A DNA stretch of 64,000 bases from Bathymodiolus brooksi (GCA_963680875.1 OY804589.1:23269462-23333461), one strand, 5' to 3'; shown: positions 9,694 to 20,390, counted from the first letter of the stretch. The notes: generated from the letters alone by a model not told the origin. Translations and numbers: made by a program.

Positions 9694-11915
9694 GTAGTGG
9701 TTCTTGTCTGTATGGTTCTCTCTCGTATACTTCTTTACCATGGAGTGCCGATCTGTGACAAGGTCTTTTACTTTAACGTGTCTTTCAAGAAAAGTCGTCC
9801 CTCTCTTTAAACCCTCCAGTTCCATATGTGTCGAGCCTTTGACCTCATTGCACTGGAATGATAATGCGGTGTGTTATAATTTTTAAGAAATGTGTGGATA
9901 AAAAAAAATATATATATAATGCATGTGGCATATTAGCATATTGACAACCAGACAACATTGGCTATGTGTGTCGTATATATTAATTGAATGCGTTTCAATA
10001 TTGAAATACTTAATTTTACCAGATTTATTATCCGCTCTTATTCTGTTATTCTTTGTGTTGTTATATTTTTAGTTAATGTAACTTTCCTCGCCACGATATA
10101 GCTTTAATATTGCTGTGGCATTAACATACCTGTACCAGTTGGAAATCCAAAATCTTCTTGGTCACCAGGTTCATGAGGGTATATGAACCATACTTGGCAG
10201 AGTACCCAGGGGAGTTACAAAAAGCATCACCTCCCAGTACCACAGGTCTGTTCTTCATGTCTTGGAGCAGAGTGGCTTGTTCGGAATCCCAGATTACTGT
10301 AGCAGATGGTGCAACATACAGTGACTGAAGTCTGGTATAAGTGCGTGAAGAGAACATCTGGAGGTTCATGTGCTCAAACATCTTCAAAGGTTTTGCCGCG
10401 TTGACACCACTACACATGATTGCTGTTGCTGTCATGAGGTTTGACCAATGCATACTATTGTGTGATGGCTGCCTTTTCCACATAGAAATATGACTATTGA
10501 TGCATACTGATGTTGTGGAAATAAGAGTACCTTTAGTGTACTGGATGTAGGGTGTGGCTTCGGAACAACAGTACTGGCAAATTGACAATATCTGGTACAA
10601 TGGTGACTCGCTAACTACAAACTGTTTCTCGTCAAGTGGAGATGATTCAGGACTAAGTTTGTAGTTCATCTGTTGAACCTCGCAATCATCGTCATCATCG
10701 GTTGAACTTTCATCAAAAATAGATTGATAGTCGTCGTCATCGTCATCCCCATCACTGTAATTATCATCTTCGTCTTCAACATGCTATGTAAATGAGTCTG
10801 TATTGATGTGTTGGTCATCTTGGTCGGTTTGTGTACTGACAGTTTTATATGATACGATGGTTTGGGTACAACCTGTAATTTTTGAATTGGTTTGATGACT
10901 TCGGGTTCGTTGTGGCGGTTTCAGGTTAGCTTAAGGTTTCTTGCTGACCATTTTGGCAGTTGTGGCTGGTGGTGAAGGAACTGGATCATCATCAGTTGTA
11001 CATGAAGCAGCCGGTGAGGATGATTCAGCTGGTAAAGGGTCATCATCAACTTGTGTATCTGGAGTTGATGCTCTTGCATGGTCCTCAAAAGCAAGCTGTA
11101 GTATCTGAAATAAAATGTAAAGTCCTTGAATTTCATACAATACATGTATGTACACAATGCATTTTTTCTTCGTTGATCTGTTTCATACAGTAATGATACT
11201 TCATGTATAATTTGAAAAGGTAACAGCTAAGTGTAAAGGTACATTTCAAACACCATCATGAAAAGATGTACATTTCAAACACCATCATAATCAGACTGGC
11301 CACCTTATTTACATTGTAATACACAATGTTTTTCATTTCAAATGAGTAATTAGCTTAGACAATATCACCAATGGCCTTGTTTCTAGTTTGTTTTTCGTTC
11401 TATCGGTGATATGGCCGGAATAACTTTACCAGCATGCATTCTCACTAGAGTAACAGTACATATTGTTTACAAAAGTCAAAATGACGATGCACCCAGGCAG
11501 CACTAGGAAATATGCATATATTTACCGTTAATATTATTACAAATACAAGTTACATTGGAAACGACAATTATATATGCATACATTTACTAACCTCGGCTTT
11601 CCTACGCTTTTCGAAAGCTCTTCTTGGCATCTTTCAACTGTCAATGGTATCGATGGAACGGCGTCTGGCTTCAACCGTGCCTGGAATTTACCATGAACAC
11701 CTAGCTCTGCCAACCTCAAAGGGTCTTGCGTAAAACTGTCCTTGGAGAAATGCACAGAACACAACCTGTGACAGGGACTGGGAACGAAGTTCCATCTCTT
11801 GCAGTAAGGTGTCCACACTTTTCAGAGATTACTGTCTTACGGGAATGGAAAAAAAACTTAGTCCATTACCCTTTTTCGCTTGGTTATTACAACCAAATGC
11901 TGCACAATAAACCAT
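9669..11915 (-). pseudogene. THAP-domain DDE transposase (Kolobok-like), broken
   Basis: Three exons on -: 11592-11915, 10130-11104 and 9669-9852. Donors and acceptors are intact (CCGAG/GTTAGT, TTTCAG/ATAC, CTGGTACAG/GTATGT, CATTCCAG/TGC, AAAG/GTATGA). Exon 1 is a THAP zinc finger: CAAFGCNNQ start, then WNFVPSPCHRLCSVHF and LKPDAVPSIP. Exon 2 has an acidic region, then a block with SPGYSAKYGSYT. Exon 3 has VTDRH and FDVWYVPKG. Breaks: an in-frame TAA at 11829-11831 with a frame change just after it, another frame change near 11635 (THAP frame versus the PRRAFEKRRKAE frame), TAA at 10931-10933 and TAG at 10784-10786. The usual aspartate before SPG is asparagine (from memory of relatives). The C-terminal half, with the last catalytic acid, is absent. 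Confidence 0.85.
10090..10124 (+). repeat. SINE 3'-end fragment
   Basis: A short piece resembling the SINE 3' region (GCCACGATATAGC ... AATATTGCTG) abuts the exon 2 donor of the transposase on its intron side. Confidence 0.5.
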
Positions 11916-11929
11916 GTTGGAATCTATTT

Positions 11930-12226
11930 CATCAGAACACGTGTTTATATCGTAAACAAAACACCGTTATTGAAAGGTAAATTATCTGTCAATCAATCTG
12001 TCAATCACTTCCTTCTCAAAATTTATCAATAGAACAAATGACGTCACACAACGTCAGCATCGGTTTGGATTGAAAAATATGCATAAATTACAGGTAGTTC
12101 ACTAGACAGTTATCATGGGCGCAAACTATTATTTATATATTCCATATATGGGAATAGAGGCGGTTTTTTTTAATTCTTGATATCTACTAAGAGATTTATT
12201 TGCGATAAAAGCATGTCACTAGTTCT
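11930..12226. other. 5' region of the THAP transposase, with CRE-like site
   Basis: Upstream (on -) of the transposase start. It contains ATGACGTCAC near 12040, about 120 bases before the ATG, and the terminal repeat at its outer edge. This is where the element's promoter would be expected; no TATA box is obvious. Confidence 0.4.
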
Positions 12227-12364
12227 TTAAGGAACGACCATTTAAATTGGAGGAAGGAATTCGTTTTGTCAAAAAATTGTGTACAGAAAAATAAATTGAC
12301 CTAAAAAATGCAACAACAAAAAAAGAAATAATAATTTGACTCGGCAGTTTTCAACAAGAAAATA

Positions 12365-13030
12365 TCTTAGTGTCATTAATTGCTATCGCTTCCGGTGCAC
12401 CCGAGTTCATCCCCGGTATTTGGTGAGGATCGTATTACTGTAAAAGTATTAATTTTCGCTGCATCCAATTTTCGCGGTTTCTCCCAACTGGACAATTTCG
12501 CGTATTTCTTATTGCGCAAAGGCAAAAAAAATGTACTTCTCGGTCAACCAGTTTATTAGCAGACTTCCTTTTATACAGACAAGACAAAATCGTATTACTT
12601 ATTACATTTGTCATGTGAAATCTGCTCACTCTGTTTTATCTTAACAGTAAGTTAACTTATGTTCACTCATTATAAGATTATATTCTGATGAGCTTAGTAA
12701 AGGAATGAAATTGGGAAAAGCAGCAAGTGATGTTAAAATTGATATAAAACTGTTTTTAATTTTCTCTGTAGTGTTTTCTAGATCATTGTTTGTCCTTTTT
12801 CTGTTGCATTGTCTGTCTATCTTCATTTTATTGCTTTTTTTTACAACTATATTAAATTTTTGTGTGATTTAAATGTAATTATAAGAATTGAATGCATTTT
12901 TTGTAGCCTCACAGGCGCGTACAAGCGTGGGCCGAGGCACATTCCCTGTATGAATGCTTTTTTTTTCTTTTTTTTTTTTATTGCTTATGATTGTCCCCTT
13001 GGCATTGTCAAACTTTTCTTGTAGAACAAT
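12365..13030 (+). repeat. dispersed repeat family D, copy 2, disrupted
   Basis: Begins with GGTGCACCCGAGTTCATCCC. Later segments match GTTTGTCC...GCATTGTCTGTC and end in GGCATTGTCAAACTTTTCTT. Unrelated AT-rich and TTTTCGC-type sequence splits it, so it has been interrupted or rearranged. Small open frames in this span are not credible genes. Confidence 0.55.
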
Positions 13031-13057
13031 TACATATCTAATATATAAGAATAATAA

Positions 13058-13168
13058 TCTAATTTTAGAATTATTTGGCTTACCGGTCTTTCTATTTTGA
13101 GCGTACCTAATGAAGGTTATTCCAGAAACGCGTCATGCGCACTAAATTTGATATCTACGTTTTCATTT
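13058..13168 (+). repeat. dispersed repeat family E, copy 2
   Basis: Contains ATTATTTGGCTTACC, GAAGGTTATTCCAGAAACGC and TAAATTTGATATCTACG. The last two blocks are nearly identical to 63195-63262 and, inverted, to 53500-53560. Confidence 0.75.
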
Positions 13169-13317
13169 ATTTTTTTACTAACATTTGTTTCATATAAAAA
13201 ACCATTATGCTCGGGGAACAACATAGCCCCTACCCCCTAGGAGTCATATAGTCGATCCATTGATGATAATTATAATGTTTCTGAATTCATTGCAGTCGTA
13301 TTTGATGTCAGGTTGAT

Positions 13318-13475
13318 GGATATTGGTGTTAAATGTCACTTACACCAATAGTTAAACTTTGACGAGGTCAGTTTTATGGTGGAGAAAAATATCGACCTGC
13401 CTCAAGTCACTGACAAACTTTATCACGGAAAGTTGAATCGAGTACACCTCTGAATGGACGGGAATGAAGCTCTGG
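13318..13475 (-). mobile_element. SINE family A, degenerate partial copy
   Basis: Matches the 3' and middle parts of the family (GACCTGCCTCAAGTCACTGA, ATCGAGTACACCTC). The tRNA-like head is lost or unreadable and the tail is altered. Confidence 0.6.
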
Positions 13476-13733
13476 CTTGCTCCAATATTAAAACTGGTTG
13501 AAAGTTGGGTTTAAAATGACATTAACCTTTTACTTGTTACTTGTTTGTATTGTTCCCCTTTTGCAATTAGACCTTTGAACTATGATTTGTGAATAATTCA
13601 ATAAGATAATGATGAGCAACACTGAATCTGGTCATTTATTTTACAAGCAAAAGTATTATTATACATGAAATGCATCATATAAAAAAAAAACTTTATTTTC
13701 AGTGCCAAAATAACTTACTTCTGATAAATAGCT

Positions 13734-14043
13734 AGTGAGTGAGTGAATGATTGTTGTTTAATGCCCCGTGACCAATTTGTATATAAAATGTATCATGGCG
13801 AAATCAAGTTATATTTAAATGAGATGATAATGACTACTATTAAAAAAAATTGTACCTGACCAACACGATTTATTGGATTTGTTATAGTACTAACTCATTT
13901 AAACAACTGTCCGTGGATAGACATGTCGCCCCACTCGTGACACATTATATTGGTTCTGAGGAAACCAGTTTTTACTATTACTCCTTAATACTGAGTGCTT
14001 AGTGGAGAAGCACCAAGCACCAATTTCATAGTCTTTGGTTTTA
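13734..14043 (-). mobile_element. SINE family C, truncated
   Basis: Starts with GTGAGTGAGTGAATGATTG and TGTTTAATGCC (3' end on -). It then matches the copy at 54283-55523 through GACATGTCGCCCC and CTTAGTGGAGAAGC to TCATAGTCTTTGG, where it stops before the tRNA-like head. Confidence 0.65.
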
Positions 14044-14400
14044 AAATTTCACCATATTTACGGTCAAAATAGCTATTGGAATTCTTTATTATCAATTGTG
14101 AAATGAACATGAACACCGTATCATTATGAGAGATGTTAGATTGTACAGTTTTATTAAGTTAACATTAGAGCACACCGAAGGGGCAATCACAATTGGACAA
14201 TCCATAGAAACCGGCAACAAAGGCACATAAGACACAAGACGAAGACAAACAAAACAAAAACACAGCATGTGTCGGGCACCACTACACGCAAGCAAAACAC
14301 AAACAACGTTAAATAAGACATGAGCCCTCCCACAAACAAAGTTATTAAACAGATCGTCGTGGTAATACTATGGTAATGCTTTTTATTTAATTTATATTTA
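14044..14400. other. intron sequence of gene A, nothing recognised
   Basis: AT-rich, no open frame with support. The last bases form the pyrimidine/AT-rich acceptor of the exon at 14402. Confidence 0.5.
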
Positions 14401-14401
14401 G

Positions 14402-14450
14402 AAAAGTGAGAAGAAGATTAAACGAAAGAAAAGAAGTAGAGCAAAATCAG
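14402..14450 (+). CDS. gene A, internal exon 3 (basic, NLS-like)
   Basis: 49 bases between acceptor TTTATATTTAG and donor TCAG/GTAATA. It is open in the frame carried over from the exon at 2859 and leaves one base over, which is what the exon at 18941 needs. The product KSEKKIKRKKRSRAKS is almost wholly basic and resembles a bipartite nuclear localisation signal. So short a lysine-rich exon could arise by chance; the main support is phase agreement on both sides. Confidence 0.5.
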
Positions 14451-14654
14451 GTAATACACAATATTAAGCTGCATGTGAAACCAGGAACGTTTAGAGTAGT
14501 AGATTACTCATACCAGCAGAGGGAGTAAACTAAGCAGTAGTATACAGGGGGTCATTATAACCACAAGAATGTTTGTTTATCTTCAGTGCAGGTCCGTAGG
14601 AAATTGGAGTCACTGGATTAATGCTTTTCAATGCCCAAAAATAGAACAAATTAA

Positions 14655-14900
14655 CATTTTAGTTTTTCTAACAGTATTTCGTTTTGCTTCATTTTGTTTT
14701 GTATGTTTGTGTTTGGTTTATTTTTTGTTTAATATATTTTTTCATTTTTTTATTTTTTTTGCTTTTTTTTTCCTTTATTTTTCTATGTTTATTTGTTTGG
14801 TGTTTTTTTTGTTGGTCTTTTTGTATTTTTATGGTTTTTTTTCTTTGTTTCTTTTTGTTTTTTTTAGGCTTTTTTTTTTTGTTTTTTTGTTTTGTTTTGT
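14655..14900. repeat. T-rich low-complexity tract
   Basis: About 245 bases of T runs broken by G and C, immediately outside the left end of the Polinton-like element. It creates 125- and 72-codon + frames and an 80-codon lysine-rich - frame that are artefacts of composition. Confidence 0.85.
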
Positions 14901-15848
14901 AGTAGTATTGAAACTGTACGTTCGAGCACACTTTTTTCTATGTTAATCCTATGGGAGTGAGGTTTACCTCCCGGAGTTAGCCTCCCAGGTTTATGGCGTC
15001 ACATAATTAGGTGGTTAATTAATTAATATATGTTAATAAGTGTATTGCAATTAATCAATATGTCTAATTGGTGTATTGTATTTAATTTGTGTATTTAATT
15101 GGTAATATTTTGATTGGTATCGATTTTATGCATCATGTCTATATTTAAATCACCAAGGGTTCACCGGATGGCATGTGTAGATTATGAAAACAAACAACGT
15201 ATATAGTTTACATAGTTTAATGTCCCCGTAACGATATAGACAGACGCGGGTCGGAGAGCCATCCACACACTGCCTTCACAATATATACCCCTAACCTTAA
15301 CCATTTATACATCGAGATGAGAAAGTTAAGAGACTCGTCTACCACCCGACAGAATCTGCAACCTCACGAAAGGGTCTTCAGTATGCTATCTTTCGTGCAG
15401 GGGAGTAAACTGCCGAGACTTGAAGTTAGCCTTTCCAGTATCACATGCAGGTGCACTAATTGATATTGGTTAATTTAAATGCAAATCATTGGTCGTACCT
15501 ATCCAATTATGGTACGATATAATAATTATATTTAGTCACAATTACTTGTTTAATTGGTATGAGTTGATTTTGTATTGATTAAAGTCCAACGTGTTCGTTT
15601 ATGGTTTGCTTGTTGAAACCGTATGCGTTGAGGTGTGACTGATGTTTGTATGTTGTGAGTGCCAAGGTAATATTGGATTGGAAAATCTTTTCAATAACAT
15701 GTTGTTTGTAAAGGTATTATTATATGTATAAGGTATCTTTCTTTGATCTCCATAGGAATATACAACAAGATTATAATATAAACAATATTTAATTTCTTTC
15801 AATAAAGAGTAATTCACATTTGTTAAAAGCACAGTATTTAAATATTTT
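14901..15848 (+). repeat. left terminal inverted repeat (~948 bp)
   Basis: Mirrors 17748-18686 with scattered differences. Contains a segment TCACATAATTAGGTGGTTAA near the outer end and TTCAATAAAGAGTAATTCAC near the inner end. A 77-codon frame on - (15599-15832) has a counterpart in the right arm. Confidence 0.85.
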
Positions 15849-15859
15849 TACACCCCAGG

Positions 15860-16031
15860 TTCCTTGTTAAACCATATACTTTCTATCTCTGAAACTCTTG
15901 TCCTATTGTTACAGGAATAATAGGCTATGCGCAAGCACTACCTTTGTTCCTGTAACATTACAACAGGAAAGAAGTGTTGCATTTCTTGTATTGCTCAGTA
16001 TGGATACACCTGTAGACTGTCGTCTACTTCT

Positions 16032-16064
<33 letters not shown>

Positions 16065-16163
16065 TTGTTATTTGTTTTTCTTTTGTTCGCATCGATTGTT
16101 TGGGTTTTTTTTATTCTTATTCTCTGTATATTTCATTTTATTTGAAATATCCACACAGTTCAG
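15860..16163 (+). other. spacer with poly-T tract
   Basis: Between the left arm and the integrase. Holds a cysteine-rich open stretch near 15927-16035 without other support, then about 30 consecutive T at 16032-16062 and more T-rich sequence. A leader or promoter for the integrase would lie here; none is recognised. Confidence 0.45.
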
Positions 16164-17278
16164 ATGGCTTCTTGGGAACAATATTTAAAGAAAATATATT
16201 ACGATTCGTCAAATCCAGCAAGTGTTGCCGGCCCAGATAAATTATACAGATTCGCCAGAAAAGATGGAAAATTCGTTCTAAGTAAATATAAGATAAAGAA
16301 AATGGTTACAACGACAGGAACCATATAGTCTGCAAAGACCTATAAAAAGACCAGTCAAAAGAAACAGAGTTGTTGTGATTGGCATAGACGACCAATGGGG
16401 ACGTCGATTTAATGGATATAACAAAATGCTCAAAATATAATCGTGGATATAACTTTATATTGGTGGCAATCGATATCTTCTCCAAATACGTATGGCTGCG
16501 ACCACTGAAGGACAAGAAAGGCGAATCTGTAATGAAAGCTTTGAAAAACATATTTGCTGAAGGGAGATCGCCTAGCAGAATAAGAACCGATAGAGGCCAA
16601 GAATTTAGGTCACGATTAGTAGAGTCTCTTTTGAAACTGAGACGGATCGAACATTTGTTTGCACAAAATACAGAAATTAAAGGCAACTATGTCGAAAGAG
16701 TAATTAAGACCATTAAGTCAAAGATGTACAGATATTTCACACAGGCTCAGTCATATAATTACATAGGAGAATTACAGACATTTGCTGGCAGTTATAATAA
16801 AACATACCAGAGAACAATAGGTATGCCTCCGAACAAGGTGACTAAAGGCAAAGAAACCAACCTGTGGTGGAAAATGTATTGTCCTAAAACGGTTTCAACC
16901 GAAAGTAAAAGCAAGACAATACGGAAACCTTTTCGTTTTAAAGTAGGAGATAAAGTCAGAATTACATATATACAGAATATATTTACAAGAGAATACGACG
17001 AAAAATGGACTGGTGAAATATTTAAGGTTTCCCAAAGAATAATTCGTGGTGGACTCCCAATATATAGATTGAAGGATTTTCATGATGAAGAAATTAAAGG
17101 AACGTTCTATCAGTCGGAATTGCAGAAAGTATATGTACGGGACGATGACATATGGAAAATAGAGAAAATTCTGAAGACGAAAGGAAAAGGAAACAATAAA
17201 CAATATTTCATTAAATGGCTACACTGGCCAAAGAAATTCAATTCGTGGATCTCTGCCTGCGATGTAAATAATCTTTGA
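16164..17278 (+). pseudogene. retroviral-type (rve) integrase with chromo-like domain, frameshifted
   Basis: Catalyses strand transfer in intact relatives. From ATG 16164 the N-terminal part reads to a stop at 16327. Two single-base frame changes are seen, one in an A run near 16300 and one in a G run near 16397. From 16412 a 288-residue frame is intact. The first catalytic Asp of the core is at 16406-16408, just upstream of that ATG. D60 (TDRGQEF) and E95 (NYVERV) complete a D,D34E core. Residues ~170-230 form an SH3-like DNA-binding region (FKVGDKVRI ... YQSELQKV). Residues ~240-288 are chromo-like (IEKILK ... FIKWLHWPKKFNSWI). It resembles Polinton integrases and the F54H12.3-type transposon proteins. 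An intact variant using the downstream start would lack the first Asp, so it is probably dead. Confidence 0.85.
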
Positions 17279-17299
17279 ACTTATTATCAATGAGTGTGA

Positions 17300-17545
17300 A
17301 CTATCCCGGAAAAGCTAACCTCAAGTCTCGGCAATTCACTTCCCTGCACGAGAGACAGCATACTGTTGGCCCTTTCGTGAGGTAAAAGATATTGTCGAGT
17401 GGTAGACGGCTCTCAATTTTTATTCTGTTTTTTTTTTACATATCTAGATGTATAAATGGTTAAGGTTAGGAATATGTTGTAAAAGCATGCGTGAGGATGG
17501 CTCTCCGACCCACATCTGTCTATATTGACGGAGATATTAAATTAT
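17300..17545 (+). repeat. third copy of a terminal-repeat module
   Basis: About 245 bases (CTAACCTCAAGTCTCGGCAA ... GGCTCTCCGACCCACATCTG) repeat, in direct orientation, a segment of the right arm at about 18170-18375; the inverted counterpart in the left arm is at about 15215-15450. So this module occurs three times, once internally. Confidence 0.8.
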
Positions 17546-17747
17546 GACATTATTTTTTATATTATACCATTTCATTTCTCATTATATACTATTTAATAAT
17601 AATAAAAATAATTGTATGACTTCATTCAAAACTATTATCTCTCGCAGATTGCTTACATTTTTCACCTGGACATAAAATGTTTGTTTATAGACATGTCATA
17701 ACAAGTAAATTTACGCTCTGGTAATTTGACAAGTTGAAACATGAATC

Positions 17748-18686
17748 AAAATATTTAAATACTGTGCTTTTTACAAATATGAATTACTCTTTATTGAAAG
17801 AAATTAAATATTGTTTATACTATAATCTTGTAGTATATTCCTATGGAGATCAAAGAAAGATACCTTATGCAAACAATAATACCTTAGCAAACAACATTTT
17901 ATTGAAAAGATTTTCCAATCCAATATTACCTTGGCACACACAACATATAATCATCAGTCACACCTCAATGCATACGGTTTTAACAAGCAGATGATAATTC
18001 AAGTACGAACACGTTGGACTTTAATCAATACACAATCAACTCATACCAATTAAACAAGTAATTGTGACTAAATATAATTATTATATCGTACCATAATTGG
18101 ATAGGTACGACCAATGATTTGCATTTAAATTAACCAATATCAATTAGTGCACCTGCATGTAATACTGAAAAGGCTAACTTCAAGTCTCGGCAGTTTACTC
18201 CCCTGCGCGAAAGATAGCATACGGTTGGCCCTTTCGTGAGGTTGCAGATATTGTCTCTTAACTTTCTCATCTCGATGTATCAATGGTTAATGTTAGGGGT
18301 ATATATTGTGAAGGCAGCGTGTGGATGGCTCTCCGACCCGCGTCTGTCTATATCGTTACGGGGACATTAAACTATGTAAACTATATACGTTGTTTGTTTT
18401 CATAATCAACACATGCCCTCCGGTGAACCCTAGGTGATTTAAATATAGACATGATGCATAAAATCGATACCAATCAAAATGTTACCAATTAAATACACAA
18501 ATTAATTACAATACACCAATTAGACATATTGATTAATTGCAATACACTTATTAACATATATTAATTAATTAACCACCTAATTATGTGACGTCATAAACCC
18601 GGGAGGTTAACTCCGGGAGGTTAACCTCACTCCCATAGGATTAATATAGAAAAAAGTGTGCTCGAACGTACAGTTTCTATGCTACT
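17748..18686 (-). repeat. right terminal inverted repeat (~939 bp)
   Basis: Inverted match of 14901-15848. Near its outer end is a nested palindrome, CCCGGGAGGTTAACTCCGGG followed by AGGTTAACC. A frame at 17734-17994 (+) corresponds to the one in the left arm, but most differences change the amino acid, so it is not clearly a gene. Confidence 0.85.
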
Positions 18687-18940
18687 GGGTTTTTTTGTGT
18701 TTTGTTGTTGTGTTTTCTGGTTTTTCCCCTTAATTATTTGTACTCATGTGCATGCAGTGTTATCAAGTGGTGAATCATAATTATAAAACATAACAATGTG
18801 AGGTCTATCGGACTCGCTGCAATAATAGCGATAATGTCTGTCTCGACCTTCATAACTGCCATTACTCTATATATGATGTAAGTTCTTCATGATTTTTAAC
18901 CTCTATCATATTACATGTGTTGCATTGTTTTTCGTTACAG

Positions 18941-19147
18941 GAACACCCAAGGTATATAATATCTCAAACAATAAGGTAAAGACAAAAAAACGCGAACGCA
19001 AACAATCTGCAGGGAAGATTGAAAGTGTTCTGTCGGCTTGTCATTCACACGAAGTACGAACATCACTTCAACCACTTTGTCCAACATCAAGACAGAAAAA
19101 ACGTCGTGACACACCTGTTATGTCTCATCTTACCGTTCCTGTCCCTG
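18941..19147 (+). CDS. gene A, internal exon 4 (basic protein)
   Basis: 207 bases between acceptor TTTTTCGTTACAG and donor GTCCCTG/GTAAGT. It is open in the frame set by the preceding exon (two bases complete a Gly codon) and leaves one base over. The product includes VKTKKRERKQSAGKIESVL and SRQKKRRDTPVMSHL, two basic clusters suggesting nuclear location. No domain recognised. The strong splice sites and 69 open codons make this the best-supported exon of gene A. The next exon is not found before the 26-bp array. Confidence 0.7.
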
Positions 19148-19164
19148 GTAAGTATTTATGAAAC

Positions 19165-19443
19165 AACTGAAGGGTTAGGATTAGGGTTAGGATGTTTACC
19201 GCCACTTTCAACAATATTTCAACTATATCGTGGTGGTCAGTTTTATTGGTGAAGGGATCTGGAGTACACGGAGAAAACCACAGACCTGCCGCAAGTCACT
19301 GACAAACTTTATTTACATAATGTAGTATCGAGTACACCTCTCCATGAGCGAGATTCGAACTCACAACTTCAGTGGTGATATACACTGATTGTGTAGGTAG
19401 TTGTAAATCCAAACTACCATACGATCACGACCACGACGGCCCC
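19165..19443 (-). mobile_element. tRNA-derived SINE, family A, full length
   Basis: Complete copy just 17 bases beyond a gene A exon. Left edge is a telomere-like GGGTTAGGATTAGGGTTAGG run (the SINE's 3' tail on -), then the central domain and the tRNA-like head (TGAGCGAGATTCGAACTCAC; right edge GACCACGACGGCCCC). Confidence 0.85.
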
Positions 19444-19444
19444 C

Positions 19445-20382
19445 TGGAACAACAGAATATGTTAACTTTCTTCCTGATAATTAAATTGAGTCAGCTAAAA
19501 GTTCAAGAAAGTCTCAAACTACATTTAGACATGCTTCCAGTATAATAAAAATATCCACTTAAAAAAAAAAACCAGAATTAGATATCAAAAATGATTTGAA
19601 AACTAGCGGAAGAAGTCTTAAAATATATGGAGTTGGAAATGTTAAACTTCAGACAAAATGGCCAGGGAGACTCGAAAAAACACAAATTGATCAGAAAATC
19701 TTATAGAAATTAATTAGTGGTTTCATACCTAAATGATGATATGATGAAGAGAGTACACAAGTCCGAAGAGATTTTCACAAATGATATTAAACAACAAATG
19801 GGACGGTTGGGATTGCATTAATCTGTTTAAATCCGCCCCATATTTGTGCCTAGCTTTCCCAAGCCAGAACCTTAATTTCCAAAGTCATATGTCGTGGTTT
19901 ATTTTATGTTGAATGATTTGGCGGGAGATGTTATTGTTTGTTTTGTTGATATTGGTGTAATTGTTTCCCATTACTGTTGAAACTTTCAACTTTTAAAATC
20001 AAAGACAACACGGACGATCGCAAAAAGCGAGAGTGATGCCAGGTCATCCGGAAAGGTTTTAATATCTTGTCACATTGAGTGTTACACACGGTGAAGTCCG
20101 AATACCCGACGAATCTGAAATTCATTTAATTGGATTTTCTTTTGGTGATTTATTACATGCATATTTTATATAAAACCGGTTTGATGATATTGTATTAGAG
20201 GTTGACTTAACTGTATACCACCACTTTTATTTTTGTAGAGAATAAAACACGTGTCTCATCTCTAGCATGCTTAGAAGAGAGTACAGAGTGAAGATCGTGT
20301 TTCTGCACAATATCTAAGACCAAAACACGTGTATACAAGAAGTAAGAGTGACTCAATACTATTAGACTATAAATAAGGGAAA
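19445..20382. other. non-coding, nothing recognised
   Basis: AT-rich. The - strand frames at 19931-20125 and 20207-20389 have no splice or composition support. A further gene A exon could hide here but none is convincing. Confidence 0.5.
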
Positions 20383-20390
20383 GCCTCACT

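Larger units (their letters stand above)
3222..12230 (-). mobile_element. Kolobok-like DNA transposon, decayed, ~9 kb
   Basis: TTAA at 3222-3225 is followed by AGGACTAGTGACACGATTTT. TTAA at 12227-12230 is preceded, read inward on -, by AGAACTAGTGACATGCTTTT. These ends match at 17 of 20 positions, face inward and carry the TTAA duplication typical of Kolobok (and piggyBac) elements. The THAP-domain transposase pseudogene at 9669-11915 reads inward from the right end. The interior also holds a SINE, a LINE tail, a family D repeat and the 38-bp array. The transposase after its third exon is missing. It lies inside an intron of gene A. The call would fail if the two ends are unrelated repeats. 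Confidence 0.6.
14901..18686 (+). mobile_element. Polinton/Maverick-like mini-element, 3.79 kb
   Basis: Bounded by inverted repeats of about 0.94 kb starting AGTAGTATTGAAACTGTACG (left) and AGTAGCATAGAAACTGTACG (right, read on -). The only recognisable gene is a retroviral-type integrase with a chromo-like tail. Polinton ends typically start AGT and their integrases are of this kind (family knowledge), but the usual polymerase B, packaging ATPase, protease and capsid genes are absent and could not fit. No clear 6-bp target duplication is visible. It lies in the gene A intron between exons 14402 and 18941. It may be an internally deleted derivative or a separate lineage of small integrase elements. 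Confidence 0.75.

Noticed and set aside
10960..11193. 77-codon + frame opposite the transposase
   Set aside because: It lies on the reverse of exon 2 and the intron of the THAP transposase, whose splice sites and motifs are on -.
11726..11980. 84-codon + frame over the THAP exon
   Set aside because: Shadow of the - strand THAP zinc-finger coding sequence.
14569..14946. 125-codon Phe-rich membrane-like frame and the 80-codon lysine-rich frame opposite
   Set aside because: Both are products of a T-rich low-complexity tract.
15599..17994. A ~77-86-codon gene present in both terminal repeats of the Polinton-like element
   Set aside because: Frames correspond in the two arms, but most differences change the amino acid, and composition shows no domain. 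Retention may be due to short length.
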